From NCBI RefSeq assembly GCF_902153245.2, contig NZ_CABFWF030000011.1, positions 2,343-48,067 of the forward strand: a stretch of 45,725 bases of DNA, read 5' to 3'. A program made the translations under genes and the position numbers. This DNA is from Pseudorhizobium endolithicum (GTDB lineage: Bacteria; Pseudomonadota; Alphaproteobacteria; Rhizobiales; Rhizobiaceae). The notes below the pieces were generated by a model that saw only the letters and a list, made by a program, of their open reading frames with translations, ran no database searches and was not told where the DNA came from. Positions 33,505 to 42,868 of this stretch are shown in pieces. Positions within the stretch are counted from its first letter, which is position 1, and each line of letters opens with the position of its first letter.

Positions 33505-36141
33505 TCACGCTGCCCGTCTTGATTTCCCGAGCCGCTTGATGGCCTGCTCCAGCGGCCGCTCACCGTCACAATAGTCCTGCCAGGCCGAGCTTTTAGCAAG
33601 CAGTGCAGGCACCGCGCGGACGGTGAATCGCTTCGGGTCGAGATCAGATTTCACCTGCGTCCAGGTGAGCGGCATCGAAACGGTAGCGCCGGGCCGCGCG
33701 CGCGGCGATAGCGGCGCCACGGCCGTAGCCATCCGATCATTGCGCAGATAGTCGAGGAAGATCCTGCCGCCTCTCAGGCTCTTGCTCATCTTGATGAGAT
33801 AAAGATCGGGGTTGTCGCGCGCCATCTGCTCGCAGACATCGTGTGCAAAGCCCTTGGCTTCGGCCCATGACAACGGTTTGCGCTTGTTGACCGCCAGCGG
33901 TGTCACGACATGCAGCCCCTTGCCCCCCGTCGTCTTGCAGAAGCTGACAAGACCAAGCTCTTCGAGACGGTCGCGCATTTCCCGGGCGGCCGCGACCACG
34001 CTTGAGAACGGAACATCAGGTCCTGGATCGAGATCAAACACCAACCGGCCAGGCACTTCCGGCTTCCCGGGCTCGCAGTTCCAGGGATGCAGTTCAACGC
34101 CACCGATCTGGGCGACGGCTGCCAGTCCCTCGATGCGATCAATCTGTAGGTAGGGCTTTTTGTCGCCGAAGACTTTCACCAATTCGAGCAGGTTGGAGGT
34201 GCCTGGCATGGCATGACGCTGGAAGAACTGCTCTCCTCCGATACCGTCGGGCGCGCGAATGATCGAGCAGGGCCGGCCCTTAATATGCTCGATCAGCCAG
34301 GTGCCGACGGCCTCATGATAGCGGGCAAGTTCTTCCTTGGTGACGGGCTCGCCATCGCCGGCATCGGGCCAGAGCGCCTTGTCCGGATTGGATAGGAGCA
34401 CGCCCATGACCTCAGCCTTTGCTCCCTTGCGCCGGAAGGGTTTGGACTTGGCGGTCACGTCAGGTTCGGCAGTGTTAGTCTTGGTGGGGGAAGCCGGCTT
34501 CTCCGCCTCCACCTCCTTGGCCGGCTTGTCCTCGCGCAGGCCTTTGAAAGCGGCTTGGCGAACCAGTCCGTCCGCGGTCCATCCTTCAAATTCGATCTCG
34601 GCGACCAGCTCCGGCTTCAACCAGACAACTTCGGCCTGTTTCTTCGGTGCGCCGATCCCGGCAAACGGTGATCGCGCCGTCTCCAGCGCCTTCAGTTTCG
34701 GAAGCAGCCTTTCGAGTTTTTTGGCGCCGTAGCCGGTTCCGACCCGGCCGACATATACAAAGTGATCGCCGCGATGAACTCCGACAAGCAGAGACCGGAA
34801 CTTGCCGTTCGTCTTTGCATAGCCGCCGATCACAACCTCATGGCCGGCCCGGCATTTCGACTTTGCCCAGGTGTCGGTGCGGCCTGACTGATAGGGTGCA
34901 TCCATCTGCTTGGAGATCACGCCTTCCAGATGCAGCTTACAGGCGGAACGAAGCACTGCGTCACCGCCGGATTCGAAGTGTTCGACGTAGCGCAGACGAG
35001 GAGTGTCAGGCGCATCGGCGAGCAGGCTCTGCAGTCGCTCCTTTCGCTCGACCAATCGATGGGACCGCAAGTCCTCGCCACCATCGAACAACAGGTCGAA
35101 CGCGTAGTAGACGAGATCTCCGCTGGTCCCCTCCGACAGCGCCGCCTGGAGTGCGGCAAAATCCGGTGCGCCGTTTTCATCAAGCGCGCAGATCTCGCCG
35201 TCGATGATGCAGTCGGGCAGTTCAGAGGCAGCACCGGCGATCTCAGGATATTTTGCGGTCCAATCCAGGCCCTTGCGGGTCTTTAGCGTTGCCGTGCCAT
35301 CGGCAACCCTCATCTGGATCCTGTAACCATCGAACTTGATCTCGTGGAGCCAGTCAGCGCCCGGCGGCGGCCGGTTGACCTTCTCGCAGAGTTGGGGGGC
35401 AATGAAATCCGGCAGGTCCATCGCTGTCGACGGCGCGACATCCCTTCGAGACTTCTTCTTGCGCTGGTCGGCTGCCAAACCATGCTTGCTGTCCCAGACG
35501 GCGTCCGCCTCGACATCCGCGTTCGCCATCATGAACGGCCGCGGCTTGGGGCCCTTGCCTTCCGCGATCTGCTCCATGCTGCGGCCCGAAGCGACCGAAG
35601 TCGCATTCTCATCCAGGATCGCCCCGCCGTTTTCCTCGACGGAGTATTCGTCATGATGCTTGATCAGCAGCCAGTTGTTCCGCTTGCCGCCGTCGCGATC
35701 GCTGCGCATGCGAACCAGGACGAAGCTGCCGTGCAGGCGCTTGCCTTCGAGCGTGAACTTGAAGTCGCCCTTTCTTAAGGCTTCCTCCGGTGACTTGCGG
35801 CCTTCCGGCTCCCAGTAGCCGCGATCCCACAGCATCACCGTACCGCCGCCGTATTGTCCTTTCGGGATCGTGCCTTCGAAGTCGCCATAGTCGAGCGGGT
35901 GGTCCTCGACTTCGACAGCCAGCCGCTTGTCATGTGGGTCGAGCGATGGCCCCTTGGTCACTGCCCAGGACTTGAAGACACCATCGAGTTCCAACCTCAG
36001 ATCATAGTGGAGCCGGGTGGCGTCATGCTTCTGGATCACGAACCGTCGGCGCTTGGACGGTTTGACATGCGCCTCGCCACTCGGTTCGCTGGTCTTTTGA
36101 AAGTCGCGCTTGGCGCGGTATTTCGAAAGAGTGTCAGCCAT
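33505..36141 (-). CDS. ligD: Multifunctional end-joining ligase LigD (PE-LIG-POL)
   Basis: An 878-residue LigD with all three domains in the order phosphoesterase, ligase, polymerase. The PE domain (~20-170) has [16 protein letters not shown] and [17 protein letters not shown], the metal- and phosphate-binding histidines of 3'-end healing. The ligase (~240-545) has motif [12 protein letters not shown] with nucleophile Lys ~268. The primase-type POL domain (~580-865) has [12 protein letters not shown] (metal Asp pair), [15 protein letters not shown] and the closing [13 protein letters not shown]. The enzyme trims ends, fills gaps with rNTP/dNTP and seals breaks held by Ku. It is preceded two bases upstream by the small protein gene at 36144, forming an operon, and is followed by the HARP-repeat gene. 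Confidence 0.96.
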   Translation of the reverse strand: MADTLSKYRAKRDFQKTSEPSGEAHVKPSKRRRFVIQKHDATRLHYDLRLELDGVFKSWAVTKGPSLDPHDKRLAVEVEDHPLDYGDFEGTIPKGQYGGGTVMLWDRGYWEPEGRKSPEEALRKGDFKFTLEGKRLHGSFVLVRMRSDRDGGKRNNWLLIKHHDEYSVEENGGAILDENATSVASGRSMEQIAEGKGPKPRPFMMANADVEADAVWDSKHGLAADQRKKKSRRDVAPSTAMDLPDFIAPQLCEKVNRPPPGADWLHEIKFDGYRIQMRVADGTATLKTRKGLDWTAKYPEIAGAASELPDCIIDGEICALDENGAPDFAALQAALSEGTSGDLVYYAFDLLFDGGEDLRSHRLVERKERLQSLLADAPDTPRLRYVEHFESGGDAVLRSACKLHLEGVISKQMDAPYQSGRTDTWAKSKCRAGHEVVIGGYAKTNGKFRSLLVGVHRGDHFVYVGRVGTGYGAKKLERLLPKLKALETARSPFAGIGAPKKQAEVVWLKPELVAEIEFEGWTADGLVRQAAFKGLREDKPAKEVEAEKPASPTKTNTAEPDVTAKSKPFRRKGAKAEVMGVLLSNPDKALWPDAGDGEPVTKEELARYHEAVGTWLIEHIKGRPCSIIRAPDGIGGEQFFQRHAMPGTSNLLELVKVFGDKKPYLQIDRIEGLAAVAQIGGVELHPWNCEPGKPEVPGRLVFDLDPGPDVPFSSVVAAAREMRDRLEELGLVSFCKTTGGKGLHVVTPLAVNKRKPLSWAEAKGFAHDVCEQMARDNPDLYLIKMSKSLRGGRIFLDYLRNDRMATAVAPLSPRARPGATVSMPLTWTQVKSDLDPKRFTVRAVPALLAKSSAWQDYCDGERPLEQAIKRLGKSRRAA

Positions 36142-36143
36142 GC

Positions 36144-36452
36144 TCAGCGGCTCGATACATGAAGCGCGCCGGCATCCCCGAGACTGCGCTGGACGGCGGC
36201 GACCTGGCTGGATGCGACGTCCGCCGAAACTTCGATCTCGCCCTCAAGCGGTGCATCGTGTCGAGCGCCCTCATCATGAGAAGCGTCTCCGCCCGATGGT
36301 GCCGCGCCGGCTGTGTTCCGGTCGCTCGCAGATTGAACGAAGATGTCCGGCCTCGAAACTCCATGCTGCTGAACCAAATGTTCGACGGCAAGATCGGCTG
36401 CTTCGCGTGTTTCGAAAGTGGCTCGGATGGTCTTGGTGCTGTCGTCAGCCAT
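36144..36452 (-). CDS. Small acidic stress-like protein upstream of ligD
   Basis: A 102-residue protein. The N-terminal ~45 residues ([20 protein letters not shown], then [13 protein letters not shown]) look like one half of a ferredoxin-like or YflT/general-stress-like fold. The middle is a disordered Gly/Ser/Asp/His-rich linker, and the end returns to a strand-helix pattern ([20 protein letters not shown]). It resembles small conserved hypothetical proteins common in rhizobia; I know no function. Its stop is two bases before the ligD start, so both are one transcript. AGGAGACAG precedes the ATG. It is divergent from the KaiC-like gene. Confidence 0.75.
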   Translation of the reverse strand: MADDSTKTIRATFETREAADLAVEHLVQQHGVSRPDIFVQSASDRNTAGAAPSGGDASHDEGARHDAPLEGEIEVSADVASSQVAAVQRSLGDAGALHVSSR

Positions 36453-36643
36453 GATGCTGTCTCCTGATTGTGATTCACAGGATGAGAACGCCTCCGACGG
36501 CTGGGAGTTTCGATTCGCCTAGCTAAGAGAATGCCGAGTCGGTTGAAAATCGAGGATAGCGCACAGGCTCTTCGGGATGTTGTCCGGTTGCAAATCCTGC
36601 TCACCACCCTACTGTACTGCGAAGGAATAGACGGGATAAGACA
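36453..36643. promoter_or_regulatory. Divergent promoter region, ligD operon versus KaiC-like gene
   Basis: These 191 bases must contain promoters for both directions. I looked for an EcfG-type GGAAC / GTT stress promoter and a LexA box and found neither; no clear sigma-70 boxes either. Confidence 0.45.
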
Positions 36644-38086
36644 GTGACGCAGGCACTTCCACGGCTGAGCAGCGGCATCAGCGGATTAGACCAGGTATTG
36701 GGCGGCGGCTTCGTGGAAGGAGCTTCCTACATTATCCAGGGCCAACCAGGAGCCGGAAAGACAATCCTTTCCAATCAGGTCGCATTCGCAAGCCTGAAGA
36801 GCGGCCGAAAAGTTCTGTATGTGACGCTGCTGGCGGAAACACACGACAGGCTTTTCCAGGTTCTTGGCACACTCGATTTCTTCGACCGCAGCCAGCTTGG
36901 GGTTTCAATTTCCTATGTGAGTGTCTTTCAGACCCTTCGCGAAAGTGGGCTGCCTGCGGTGGTGGAACTGCTGCGGAAGGAAATTTCTCGCCATGGGGCG
37001 AGCTTGCTCCTGTTCGACGGTTTGCTGAACGCCAGGGATCAGGCGAACTCAGCGCTTGACGTAAAAACCTTTGTCGCGGAGGTGCAAAGTCAAGCCGCGT
37101 TCGTTGGCTGCACGGTCCTGTTCCTCACCAGCACACGCTTTAACGACGATAGTCCAGAGCACACCATGGTCGATGGAGTCGTTGAGCTTCATGAAGAAGT
37201 GCCTGGCGTTAGATCGGTCCGTCGACTTCAGGTCAAGAAGTCCCGGGGCAGTGCTGCACTTGGCGGTCTCCATCAGTTCGACATAACGTCATCAGGTCTT
37301 ACCGTTTATCCTCGCCTGGAGGCGAGGTTCCGGTACCCCAGCGTCAAGGACGAGCCGCGATCTCGGTCCCTAACCTCGGGAATCAATGGTTTTGACGACC
37401 TGATCGGCGGCGGATTGCCTGAGGCTTCCGTAACGCTGCTTTTCGGTCCCTCAGGTTCCGGTAAGACCGCGTTCGGCCTTAACTTCTTGGACGAAGCTAG
37501 TGCCGATGAACCGGGCCTTTGTTTTGGCTTCTACGAGACACCAGCCCGGTTGCTGGCCAAAGCGTCCTCTCTTGGCGTGGACCTAGATGCACGTGTGAAG
37601 GCAGGCCACGTCGACATTCTCTGGAACCCCATGACGGAGAACCTTCTGGACAAGCTTGGCCACCAGCTTCTTGACGCGGTGCGAACCAAGAAAACAAAGA
37701 GGCTTGTGATCGACGGTCTAGGCGGCTTTGAACGAGCGGCTATTCACCAGCCGCGCATGAATGAGTTTTTCTCAGCCCTGATCAACGAACTTCGTGCCCT
37801 CGGCGTTACTACTATCGCCACCTGGGAACTACATGATCTCTTCGGGCCCACGGTAACGGCACCAGGCTCGGAGCTTTCCAGCTTGATCGATAACCTCGTC
37901 ATGCTCCGCCATGTGGAAAAGGACGCGCAGTACAGGAAAGCGCTCTCCATCCTCAAGGTCAGAGACAGCGCATTTGACCCTCGCATTCGTGAGCTTACGT
38001 TCGGGAACAACGGCATTGAGGTCATTGTTCCGCTCGAACCAATCCTCCACTCGGCAACCGGATTAGCGGCACCGGTTTCGACATGA
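36644..38086 (+). CDS. KaiC-like double RecA-fold ATPase
   Basis: A 480-residue protein with two tandem KaiC/RecA ATPase domains. The first opens LSSGISGLDQVLGGGFVEGA with Walker A GQPGAGKT (33-40), and the second opens LTSGINGFDDLIGGGLPEAS with Walker A GPSGSGKT (~269-276). In cyanobacterial KaiC a catalytic Glu pair follows Walker A; here both halves keep only one Glu at that place (LLAET, FYETP). The protein is therefore of the KaiC-like family found in many non-cyanobacteria, with roles in stress and signalling rather than a proven clock. No KaiA or KaiB gene is seen. The start is GTG 36644 with only a weak upstream GGGAT. A receiver gene follows after 34 bases and is probably co-transcribed. 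Confidence 0.9.
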   Translation: MTQALPRLSSGISGLDQVLGGGFVEGASYIIQGQPGAGKTILSNQVAFASLKSGRKVLYVTLLAETHDRLFQVLGTLDFFDRSQLGVSISYVSVFQTLRESGLPAVVELLRKEISRHGASLLLFDGLLNARDQANSALDVKTFVAEVQSQAAFVGCTVLFLTSTRFNDDSPEHTMVDGVVELHEEVPGVRSVRRLQVKKSRGSAALGGLHQFDITSSGLTVYPRLEARFRYPSVKDEPRSRSLTSGINGFDDLIGGGLPEASVTLLFGPSGSGKTAFGLNFLDEASADEPGLCFGFYETPARLLAKASSLGVDLDARVKAGHVDILWNPMTENLLDKLGHQLLDAVRTKKTKRLVIDGLGGFERAAIHQPRMNEFFSALINELRALGVTTIATWELHDLFGPTVTAPGSELSSLIDNLVMLRHVEKDAQYRKALSILKVRDSAFDPRIRELTFGNNGIEVIVPLEPILHSATGLAAPVST

Positions 38087-38120
38087 GGTTCTCATGGCCG
38101 GGAAAGCTAGAGCATAGAAC

Positions 38121-38489
38121 ATGGCTCTGATTGTCATAGCGGAAGATGAGTTCCTGATCGCAGAGGTGCTGAAGATCATGCTGGAGGATGCGGGCCATCA
38201 AGTGGAAGCCGCTGCGCATGGTGTCGCTGCTCTCGCCCTCGTTGAGCAGAAGCGTCCCGACCTGGTCTTAACTGACTTCATGATGCCCCTGATGACGGGC
38301 CTTGAACTTGCACAGAACATCCGTGCCAATCCCACCCTGGCAAATATCCCAATTATCCTGATGAGTGGAGCACAAGCCAGCATCGGACGAGCGCACCCAG
38401 AAGCCTTCAATGCTGTCTTGGAGAAGCCTTACAACGAGGCACGCCTCCTCAGCACCATCGAGCAAGTGTTGAAGCCGCAGACGACGTAA
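38121..38489 (+). CDS. CheY-like single-domain response regulator downstream of the KaiC-like gene
   Basis: A 122-residue receiver domain with the acidic pocket AEDE (7-10), phosphoacceptor Asp52 (LVLTDFMMPLMTG), the switch Ser in ILMSGAQ and the conserved Lys in VLEKPYNEARLL. No output domain. It lies 34 bases after the KaiC-like gene on the same strand, without a terminator between. Receiver proteins next to KaiC-like ATPases are a recurring pair, so it may report or control the ATPase state. No kinase gene is adjacent. Confidence 0.9.
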   Translation: MALIVIAEDEFLIAEVLKIMLEDAGHQVEAAAHGVAALALVEQKRPDLVLTDFMMPLMTGLELAQNIRANPTLANIPIILMSGAQASIGRAHPEAFNAVLEKPYNEARLLSTIEQVLKPQTT

Positions 38490-38625
38490 GCCTGCCCCAC
38501 CGATCCTTCTCACAGGCGAAGTTACTTCCCCCAATGGAGGCTACCACCAGCCGAATGAGAGGCGCCCTTTATGAGATGGCGGCGATGAAGGCCGGAAACG
38601 AGATGATCCGCCTTCCCTACCCACT

Positions 38626-39108
38626 CTAGCGAACACCGGGATCAGCTTCGTCAGGAAGCACGCCGACCCTGTGTCTGTACGAGAGCTCACCGCCTTTCCA
38701 CCCCGTGTAGAATATGAGAAGGAAGATCAGGATCGAGGCGCTCAGCCCCCATGGCAAAACCGCAGATGCATCTCCTGACCAGCGAAGGGCAAGACTGCCT
38801 ATAGCCAAAAGTACGGCAACGACATTTCCGATCATGTGACGCCAGGCGTCCTTGATTGCGCGCACCCGTCTATTCCCGGCGAAGTCTGCAAAGCCAGCGA
38901 CCGCCGCAAGTGCCGCGGTGCAAATTGCAACGAGAAGTGCCCAAAAGCCTGCTGTTAACCATAGGGCGTCGCGGCTCCACCAGAAAGCGAGATCGCACAA
39001 AAGTGTCGCAACGAAGAACCCGATCGGTAGCGGGACCAGAAGAGGATGAACGGGATGTCCATTCAGACGAGCCGTCGTGGAAATACCTAGCAGATCGGGA
39101 TCGCTCAT
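38626..39108 (-). CDS. DUF2231 inner-membrane protein
   Basis: A 160-residue protein with four membrane segments. The family hallmark is LNGHPVHPLLVPLPIGFFVA, where the two His may bind haem or metal. The later segments are AFWWSRDALWLTAGFWALLV, NVVAVLLAIGSLAL and GLSASILIFLLIFYTGWKGG, followed by a short C-terminal tail. The function of the family is unknown; a membrane redox role has been suggested for relatives. ATG 39108 is preceded by GAGGTGAGG. It stands alone, converging with the receiver gene and divergent from the flavin oxidoreductase gene. Confidence 0.85.
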   Translation of the reverse strand: MSDPDLLGISTTARLNGHPVHPLLVPLPIGFFVATLLCDLAFWWSRDALWLTAGFWALLVAICTAALAAVAGFADFAGNRRVRAIKDAWRHMIGNVVAVLLAIGSLALRWSGDASAVLPWGLSASILIFLLIFYTGWKGGELSYRHRVGVLPDEADPGVR

Positions 39109-39298
39109 GGCCTCACCTCGTAATGGCGACGAGAGAACCTTTGGAGAAGCTCGCTGGTTCCAAGGGCACATCGATTGAAGCTGAGATGCCGGACATCATC
39201 CTCCTATGGCAGCGGGGTCCAGCGGACCGGCTACCTCTGATACCGGCCAACGAAAAGCTTCAATTGCTTGACGTAACTTAGATAGGAGCGGAGAAACG

Positions 39299-40261
39299 AT
39301 GATCATTGGTTACCACGCATCGCATGAGCAATTTGCGCCGAGCGAACTGCTTGCTTACGTCACTCGCGCTGAGGATGCGGGCTTTGGTGCGGTGATGACG
39401 TCGGATCATATTGCGCCATGGAGCGTAAGGCAGGGAAATTCCGGGAACAATTGGGCCTGGCTCGGGGCAGCTATGGCCAGAACCTCTATCCCATTTGGCA
39501 GTCTCGCCATCCCGGGCGGCTGGCGCTATCACCCGGCGGTACTTGCACATCTAATCTCAACAATTGGGGAGATGTTTCCGGGTCGTCTGCAGTGGATCGC
39601 AGTCGGAAGCGGCGAGGCATTGAACGAACATATCGTAGGTAAAGGTTGGCCGGCAAAGGACGAGCGCAACGAACGGCTAAGAGAAGGAACGGACCTGATG
39701 CGCGCGCTGTTGCAGGGCGAGGAGGTGACGGCGCACCATCCTTGGGTCCAAATGGACTCGGCAAAACTGTGGTCGCCACCTCCGGATCCGCCCGCAATCT
39801 ACGGCGCCGCCCTCACCGGCAGGACGACTGCCTGGATGGGATCATGGACAGATGGCCTCGTCACAGTGCGGAAGTCAAAGGAGGAACTGTCTAAGCTGGT
39901 CAAGCTCTACCAGGCGAACGGCGGTAACGGCAAACCGCTGGCGCTGCAGCTTCAGATATCATGGGCCCAAAGCAAAGAGGAAGCGAGAATGGCCGCCTGG
40001 GAGCAATGGCGCCATGCAGCACTTCCGCCGGCCCAACTCGCTGACCTGCGCCGCCCGGAAGATTTCGATTCAGTCACCAGTGATATCGCGCCTGCGGACA
40101 TAGACGACGTGATCCACCTCGTGAGCGACGCGGATGAGCTGCTTGCCGCTGTCGAAGAATGTGCCTCATGCGGATTCGACGAGATCTACATTCACAATGT
40201 GTCGCGTGACCAGATCGGGTTCATGAATTTCATGAAGCGGGATTTCTTTCGGTTGTTATGA
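39299..40261 (+). CDS. LLM-class flavin-dependent oxidoreductase (TIGR03885-like, non-F420)
   Basis: A 320-residue luciferase-like TIM-barrel protein. The opening IIGYHASHEQFAPSELLAYV and TSDHIAPWSVRQGNSGNNWA, and the later IYGAALTGRTTAWMGSWTDG, match the FMN-dependent LLM subgroup that carries the H-A-S-H-E-Q-F start. These are flavin monooxygenase or oxidoreductase relatives with unknown substrates. The C terminus FDEIYIHNVSRDQIGFMNFM is typical. GGAG lies close upstream of the ATG. It is monocistronic and converges with the methyltransferase gene. Confidence 0.9.
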   Translation: MIIGYHASHEQFAPSELLAYVTRAEDAGFGAVMTSDHIAPWSVRQGNSGNNWAWLGAAMARTSIPFGSLAIPGGWRYHPAVLAHLISTIGEMFPGRLQWIAVGSGEALNEHIVGKGWPAKDERNERLREGTDLMRALLQGEEVTAHHPWVQMDSAKLWSPPPDPPAIYGAALTGRTTAWMGSWTDGLVTVRKSKEELSKLVKLYQANGGNGKPLALQLQISWAQSKEEARMAAWEQWRHAALPPAQLADLRRPEDFDSVTSDIAPADIDDVIHLVSDADELLAAVEECASCGFDEIYIHNVSRDQIGFMNFMKRDFFRLL

Positions 40262-40283
40262 TGAGGGAAAGGGGTCTTTCACG

Positions 40284-41003
40284 CTACGCGTCACTTCGCA
40301 CTCTTTCGCCTTGCTTGCATCGAACCGGGTTGGTCATAACCCACCCGCGAAACGAAAAGGCGGCGTAAAATAGCGCCGGCTCCTGGAATCCTGCCTCCCG
40401 AAACGTTTCTTCTTCCTCCTCCGGAGACAGCAGCGGCAGTTGTTCTGCCATGGACCTGCCCGAAGCTGCCGCCTTTCCGGAAGTCAAGTTTGCGCTTCCC
40501 GCGAAAGCCGCAGACCGACTAAGCCATGTTTCTGCCTGACTACCGATCGCAGTATGATGGGCAGCAAGGAAAACACCGCCTGAATTTAGCCGAGTCCGGA
40601 CTTCCTGAAGGGTTTGTAGCCTTTCGTCCCGGTTCAGGAAGTGCAAGGTGAGAAGGCAAACGGCTCCATCAAAGGGACCGGAGGGTGCGTTAACCGCCGT
40701 CCCCAGAAGGAGTTCTGTTCGCTCTGCGCAATTGGCTGTCGTTTGACGGGCAACGTCCAACATGGTGGCTGACGGATCGACACCGGTAAAGCGCCAGTAA
40801 CGTCGGGCCTGTGCCATTGCCCTGATCTCCAACCCGCCGCCAGCTCCGACAACCAGGATACGTGCGGCTTCGGGCGCCCGTTCCGCCAGGAGCAACGTTG
40901 CCATCTTATGAAGGTCTACCAAGCCCGGCACTTTAAGGGGCGTGTCGCGGACGTAAGAGCTTACACAACCAGGATCCGCGAAAGGGTTGAGCATGCCGTT
41001 CAT
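40284..41003 (-). CDS. SAM-dependent class I methyltransferase
   Basis: A ~239-residue Rossmann-fold methyltransferase. Motif I is ARILVVGAGGGLEIRAMAQ, the acidic residue binding the ribose is in WRFTGVDPSATML, motif IV region is FDGAVCLLTLHFL, and a later helix has LSPEEEEETFREAGF. The substrate is unknown; such stand-alone proteins often modify small molecules. The frame opens 13 codons earlier (41042), but ATG 41003 gives the better N terminus MNGMLNPFADPG. It is divergent from an Rrf2-family regulator that probably controls it. A deleted copy of the gene lies at 5005-5165. Confidence 0.85.
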   Translation of the reverse strand: MNGMLNPFADPGCVSSYVRDTPLKVPGLVDLHKMATLLLAERAPEAARILVVGAGGGLEIRAMAQARRYWRFTGVDPSATMLDVARQTTANCAERTELLLGTAVNAPSGPFDGAVCLLTLHFLNRDERLQTLQEVRTRLNSGGVFLAAHHTAIGSQAETWLSRSAAFAGSANLTSGKAAASGRSMAEQLPLLSPEEEEETFREAGFQEPALFYAAFSFRGWVMTNPVRCKQGERVRSDA

Positions 41004-41083
41004 GATGCACTCGCTTATGTAGCAGATGCGGCTGCATAACACGACATAGCGACACGTAGCAACAATTGATACATGATAGCGCG

Positions 41084-41097
41084 GCGTCTGTAGACGC
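41084..41097. promoter_or_regulatory. Palindrome in the methyltransferase/Rrf2 divergent promoter
   Basis: GCGTCTGTAGACGC has 6-bp arms around a two-base centre and lies 23 bases upstream of the Rrf2-family ATG. It is a candidate operator for that regulator. Confidence 0.45.
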
Positions 41098-41120
41098 GGA
41101 GTGTTTGGACTAGATTGGCT

Positions 41121-41558
41121 ATGAAGAGAGATACAAGACTATCGGACGTACTGCATGTGCTCCTGCACATGGCGCAATTCGAGCAGGCACTCACGTCGGA
41201 GGTGCTGGCCAGAAGCATGGGTACCAATCCCGCTGTGTTCCGAAGGACAATGGCGGGCCTTCGCCGCGCAGGCTATGTCAAATCCGACAAAGGACACGGC
41301 GGGGGATGGCGACTGGCGCGACCGCTACGCGAGATCACGCTGCTTGCGGTGTACGAAGCCCTCGACCGACCCACGCTCTTCGCAATCGGTTCTCGTAGAG
41401 CATACGCGAATTGCATGATCGAGAAGAACGTGAACGCGGCCCTCTCTGAAACCATATCTCACGCCGAGCGCCTGATCCTGGAGCGGCTTGGACAGGTGAC
41501 TTTGGATCAATTAGCGCCCGCTATTACGAAGGGTTCATTCGGAGCGCACTGTCTATAA
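41121..41558 (+). CDS. Rrf2-family transcriptional regulator (cluster-less type)
   Basis: A 145-residue winged-helix regulator: KRDTRLSDVLHVLLHMAQFE, TSEVLARSMGTNPAVFRRTM (recognition helix) and GYVKSDKGHGGGWRLARPL (wing). Iron-sulphur members of the family carry three Cys near residue 90-105; here only one Cys (ANCMIEKN) is present in that region, so it is more like YwnA-type regulators without a cluster. It is divergent from the methyltransferase gene across a 117-base gap with a palindrome. ATG 41121 is chosen; an upstream TTG is in frame but less likely. Confidence 0.87.
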   Translation: MKRDTRLSDVLHVLLHMAQFEQALTSEVLARSMGTNPAVFRRTMAGLRRAGYVKSDKGHGGGWRLARPLREITLLAVYEALDRPTLFAIGSRRAYANCMIEKNVNAALSETISHAERLILERLGQVTLDQLAPAITKGSFGAHCL

Positions 41559-41825
41559 GGGGCTGAAAGCGGTGCTGATCTAACTTCCCCGAAATCCTCT
41601 TGTCGTGTTAGCTCCTGAGGCCCGGTTCAATGCGCCTGTTGCCGACGCACCGGAAATCGGCGGTCATGTACCTAAGACGGCTTACGATAGCACCTCTAAG
41701 CCCGAGCGCCTATGCGGGCTTAGCAGCACAGTCCTCCACCCAGACCGAGGTAAGTCCGTTGAGGCCAAATGGGCTGCAGGAGTAGACTCCCCCGTCTCCT
41801 ATGGCACTCGCTAAGATGTACTGGC

Positions 41826-42713
41826 TTATCCAGTCAGGGCTAGACCTCCTTGGCGACCGATGTCGCTCGAGACTTCCCGCACCAAGCTGTCCAGGACCGA
41901 ATTCCTCGACTTCCTTGCCCGCCTGATGACATAAGCCAGGGATGGGGGTGAAGGAAGGCACCCGGTCAGAATTTGCATCTCTCCTCGTATATGTCGGTCA
42001 CTCAGCAAAGCAACCCCCATGGCCGCGTTGACTGCAGACACGATACCAGCGGCGCTTGAGCACTCGAACACGGTCTCCAGAAGTGCGGCTTCCTGCCCGA
42101 CATCAAGCGCCCATTGGCGATAAAAGCACTGGTCGTCGAACGAAAGAAAGGGAATGACGCCATCGAATGGGATCATCAAGTCCGGATGTTTCACCCAATG
42201 AAGGCCTTCCCTGTACAGGACGATGTCAGTCGGCCGGACCTCATGTTCAAAGACTTGAACTATTGCAGCGTCAAGTTCGCCCTGTTCCAGCATCGCACGA
42301 AGAACCAGGCTCATGCGCACCTTCGTCCTGACCGTAACATTGGGATGAAGCCGCTTGAACCGGCCCAGAATGCGGGCCAGATCAGTGCATGCGGTATCTT
42401 CCGTCAACCCGAGCGCAATTCTTCCGGCCAGGGGTGTCTTCGAGAGGCTCAACAGGGCCTCGTCGTGCAGCTTGAGAATGCGATCGGCAAAATCGAGCAG
42501 TTCTTTCCCTGCAGCTGTGAACGTCGGCGAACCAGGCTCGCGCTTCAGCAAATCGCAATCCAGCGCGCTTTCAAGCCTCTTAATTTTGTGGCTGACGGCA
42601 GACTGCGAGACACCAAGTACCGCAGCTGCCTTTGTAAATCCGCCATGGTGGCGGATCGCGGACAGAGTGCGCAAGGCATCAATGTCGAGGCGGCCGCCGT
42701 TTAACCCGTTCAT
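41826..42713 (-). CDS. LysR-family transcriptional regulator
   Basis: A 295-residue LysR regulator. The winged helix-turn-helix (residues ~8-65) reads LRTLSAIRHHGGFTKAAAVL, GVSQSAVSHKIKRLE; the effector domain follows from ~90 (GRIALGLTEDTACTDLARIL). ATG 42713 gives the usual start; an in-frame codon eight residues upstream is less likely. It is divergent from the EamA exporter gene, with repeated TGTCATG motifs between them, so it most likely controls that exporter. Confidence 0.9.
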   Translation of the reverse strand: MNGLNGGRLDIDALRTLSAIRHHGGFTKAAAVLGVSQSAVSHKIKRLESALDCDLLKREPGSPTFTAAGKELLDFADRILKLHDEALLSLSKTPLAGRIALGLTEDTACTDLARILGRFKRLHPNVTVRTKVRMSLVLRAMLEQGELDAAIVQVFEHEVRPTDIVLYREGLHWVKHPDLMIPFDGVIPFLSFDDQCFYRQWALDVGQEAALLETVFECSSAAGIVSAVNAAMGVALLSDRHIRGEMQILTGCLPSPPSLAYVIRRARKSRNSVLDSLVREVSSDIGRQGGLALTG

Positions 42714-42763
42714 GGCGCATCTCCCTATAGGTCTCAATGAATCATATCACCGAATTCATGCGA

Positions 42764-42811
42764 CATGACAGATGTCAGCCGGATGTCATGGGCCGATCGA
42801 GATTTGTCATG
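42764..42811. promoter_or_regulatory. Three TGTCATG/CATGACA half-sites between LysR and exporter genes
   Basis: CATGACA (42764-42770), TGTCATG (42784-42790) and TGTCATG (42805-42811). The first two form an inverted repeat and the third repeats the second; centres are 20 and 21 bases apart, about two helical turns each. This fits a LysR tetramer binding one face of the DNA upstream of the exporter. Confidence 0.6.
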
Positions 42812-42868
42812 TGCGCAGGTGCAGCGGTTCGCCTAATGAACTTGTGAAGACCCGTCTCAGAGCATCCC

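Noticed and set aside
38534..38629. 31-codon plus-strand frame MEATTSRMRGALYEMAAM... after the receiver gene
   Set aside because: It begins with a start codon and is helix-like, but it is tiny, overlaps the end of the DUF2231 gene and has no good ribosome-binding site; not enough support.
38856..39281. 141-residue plus-strand frame ahead of the flavin oxidoreductase
   Set aside because: Most of it is antisense to the DUF2231 gene, and the remaining tail shows no domain.
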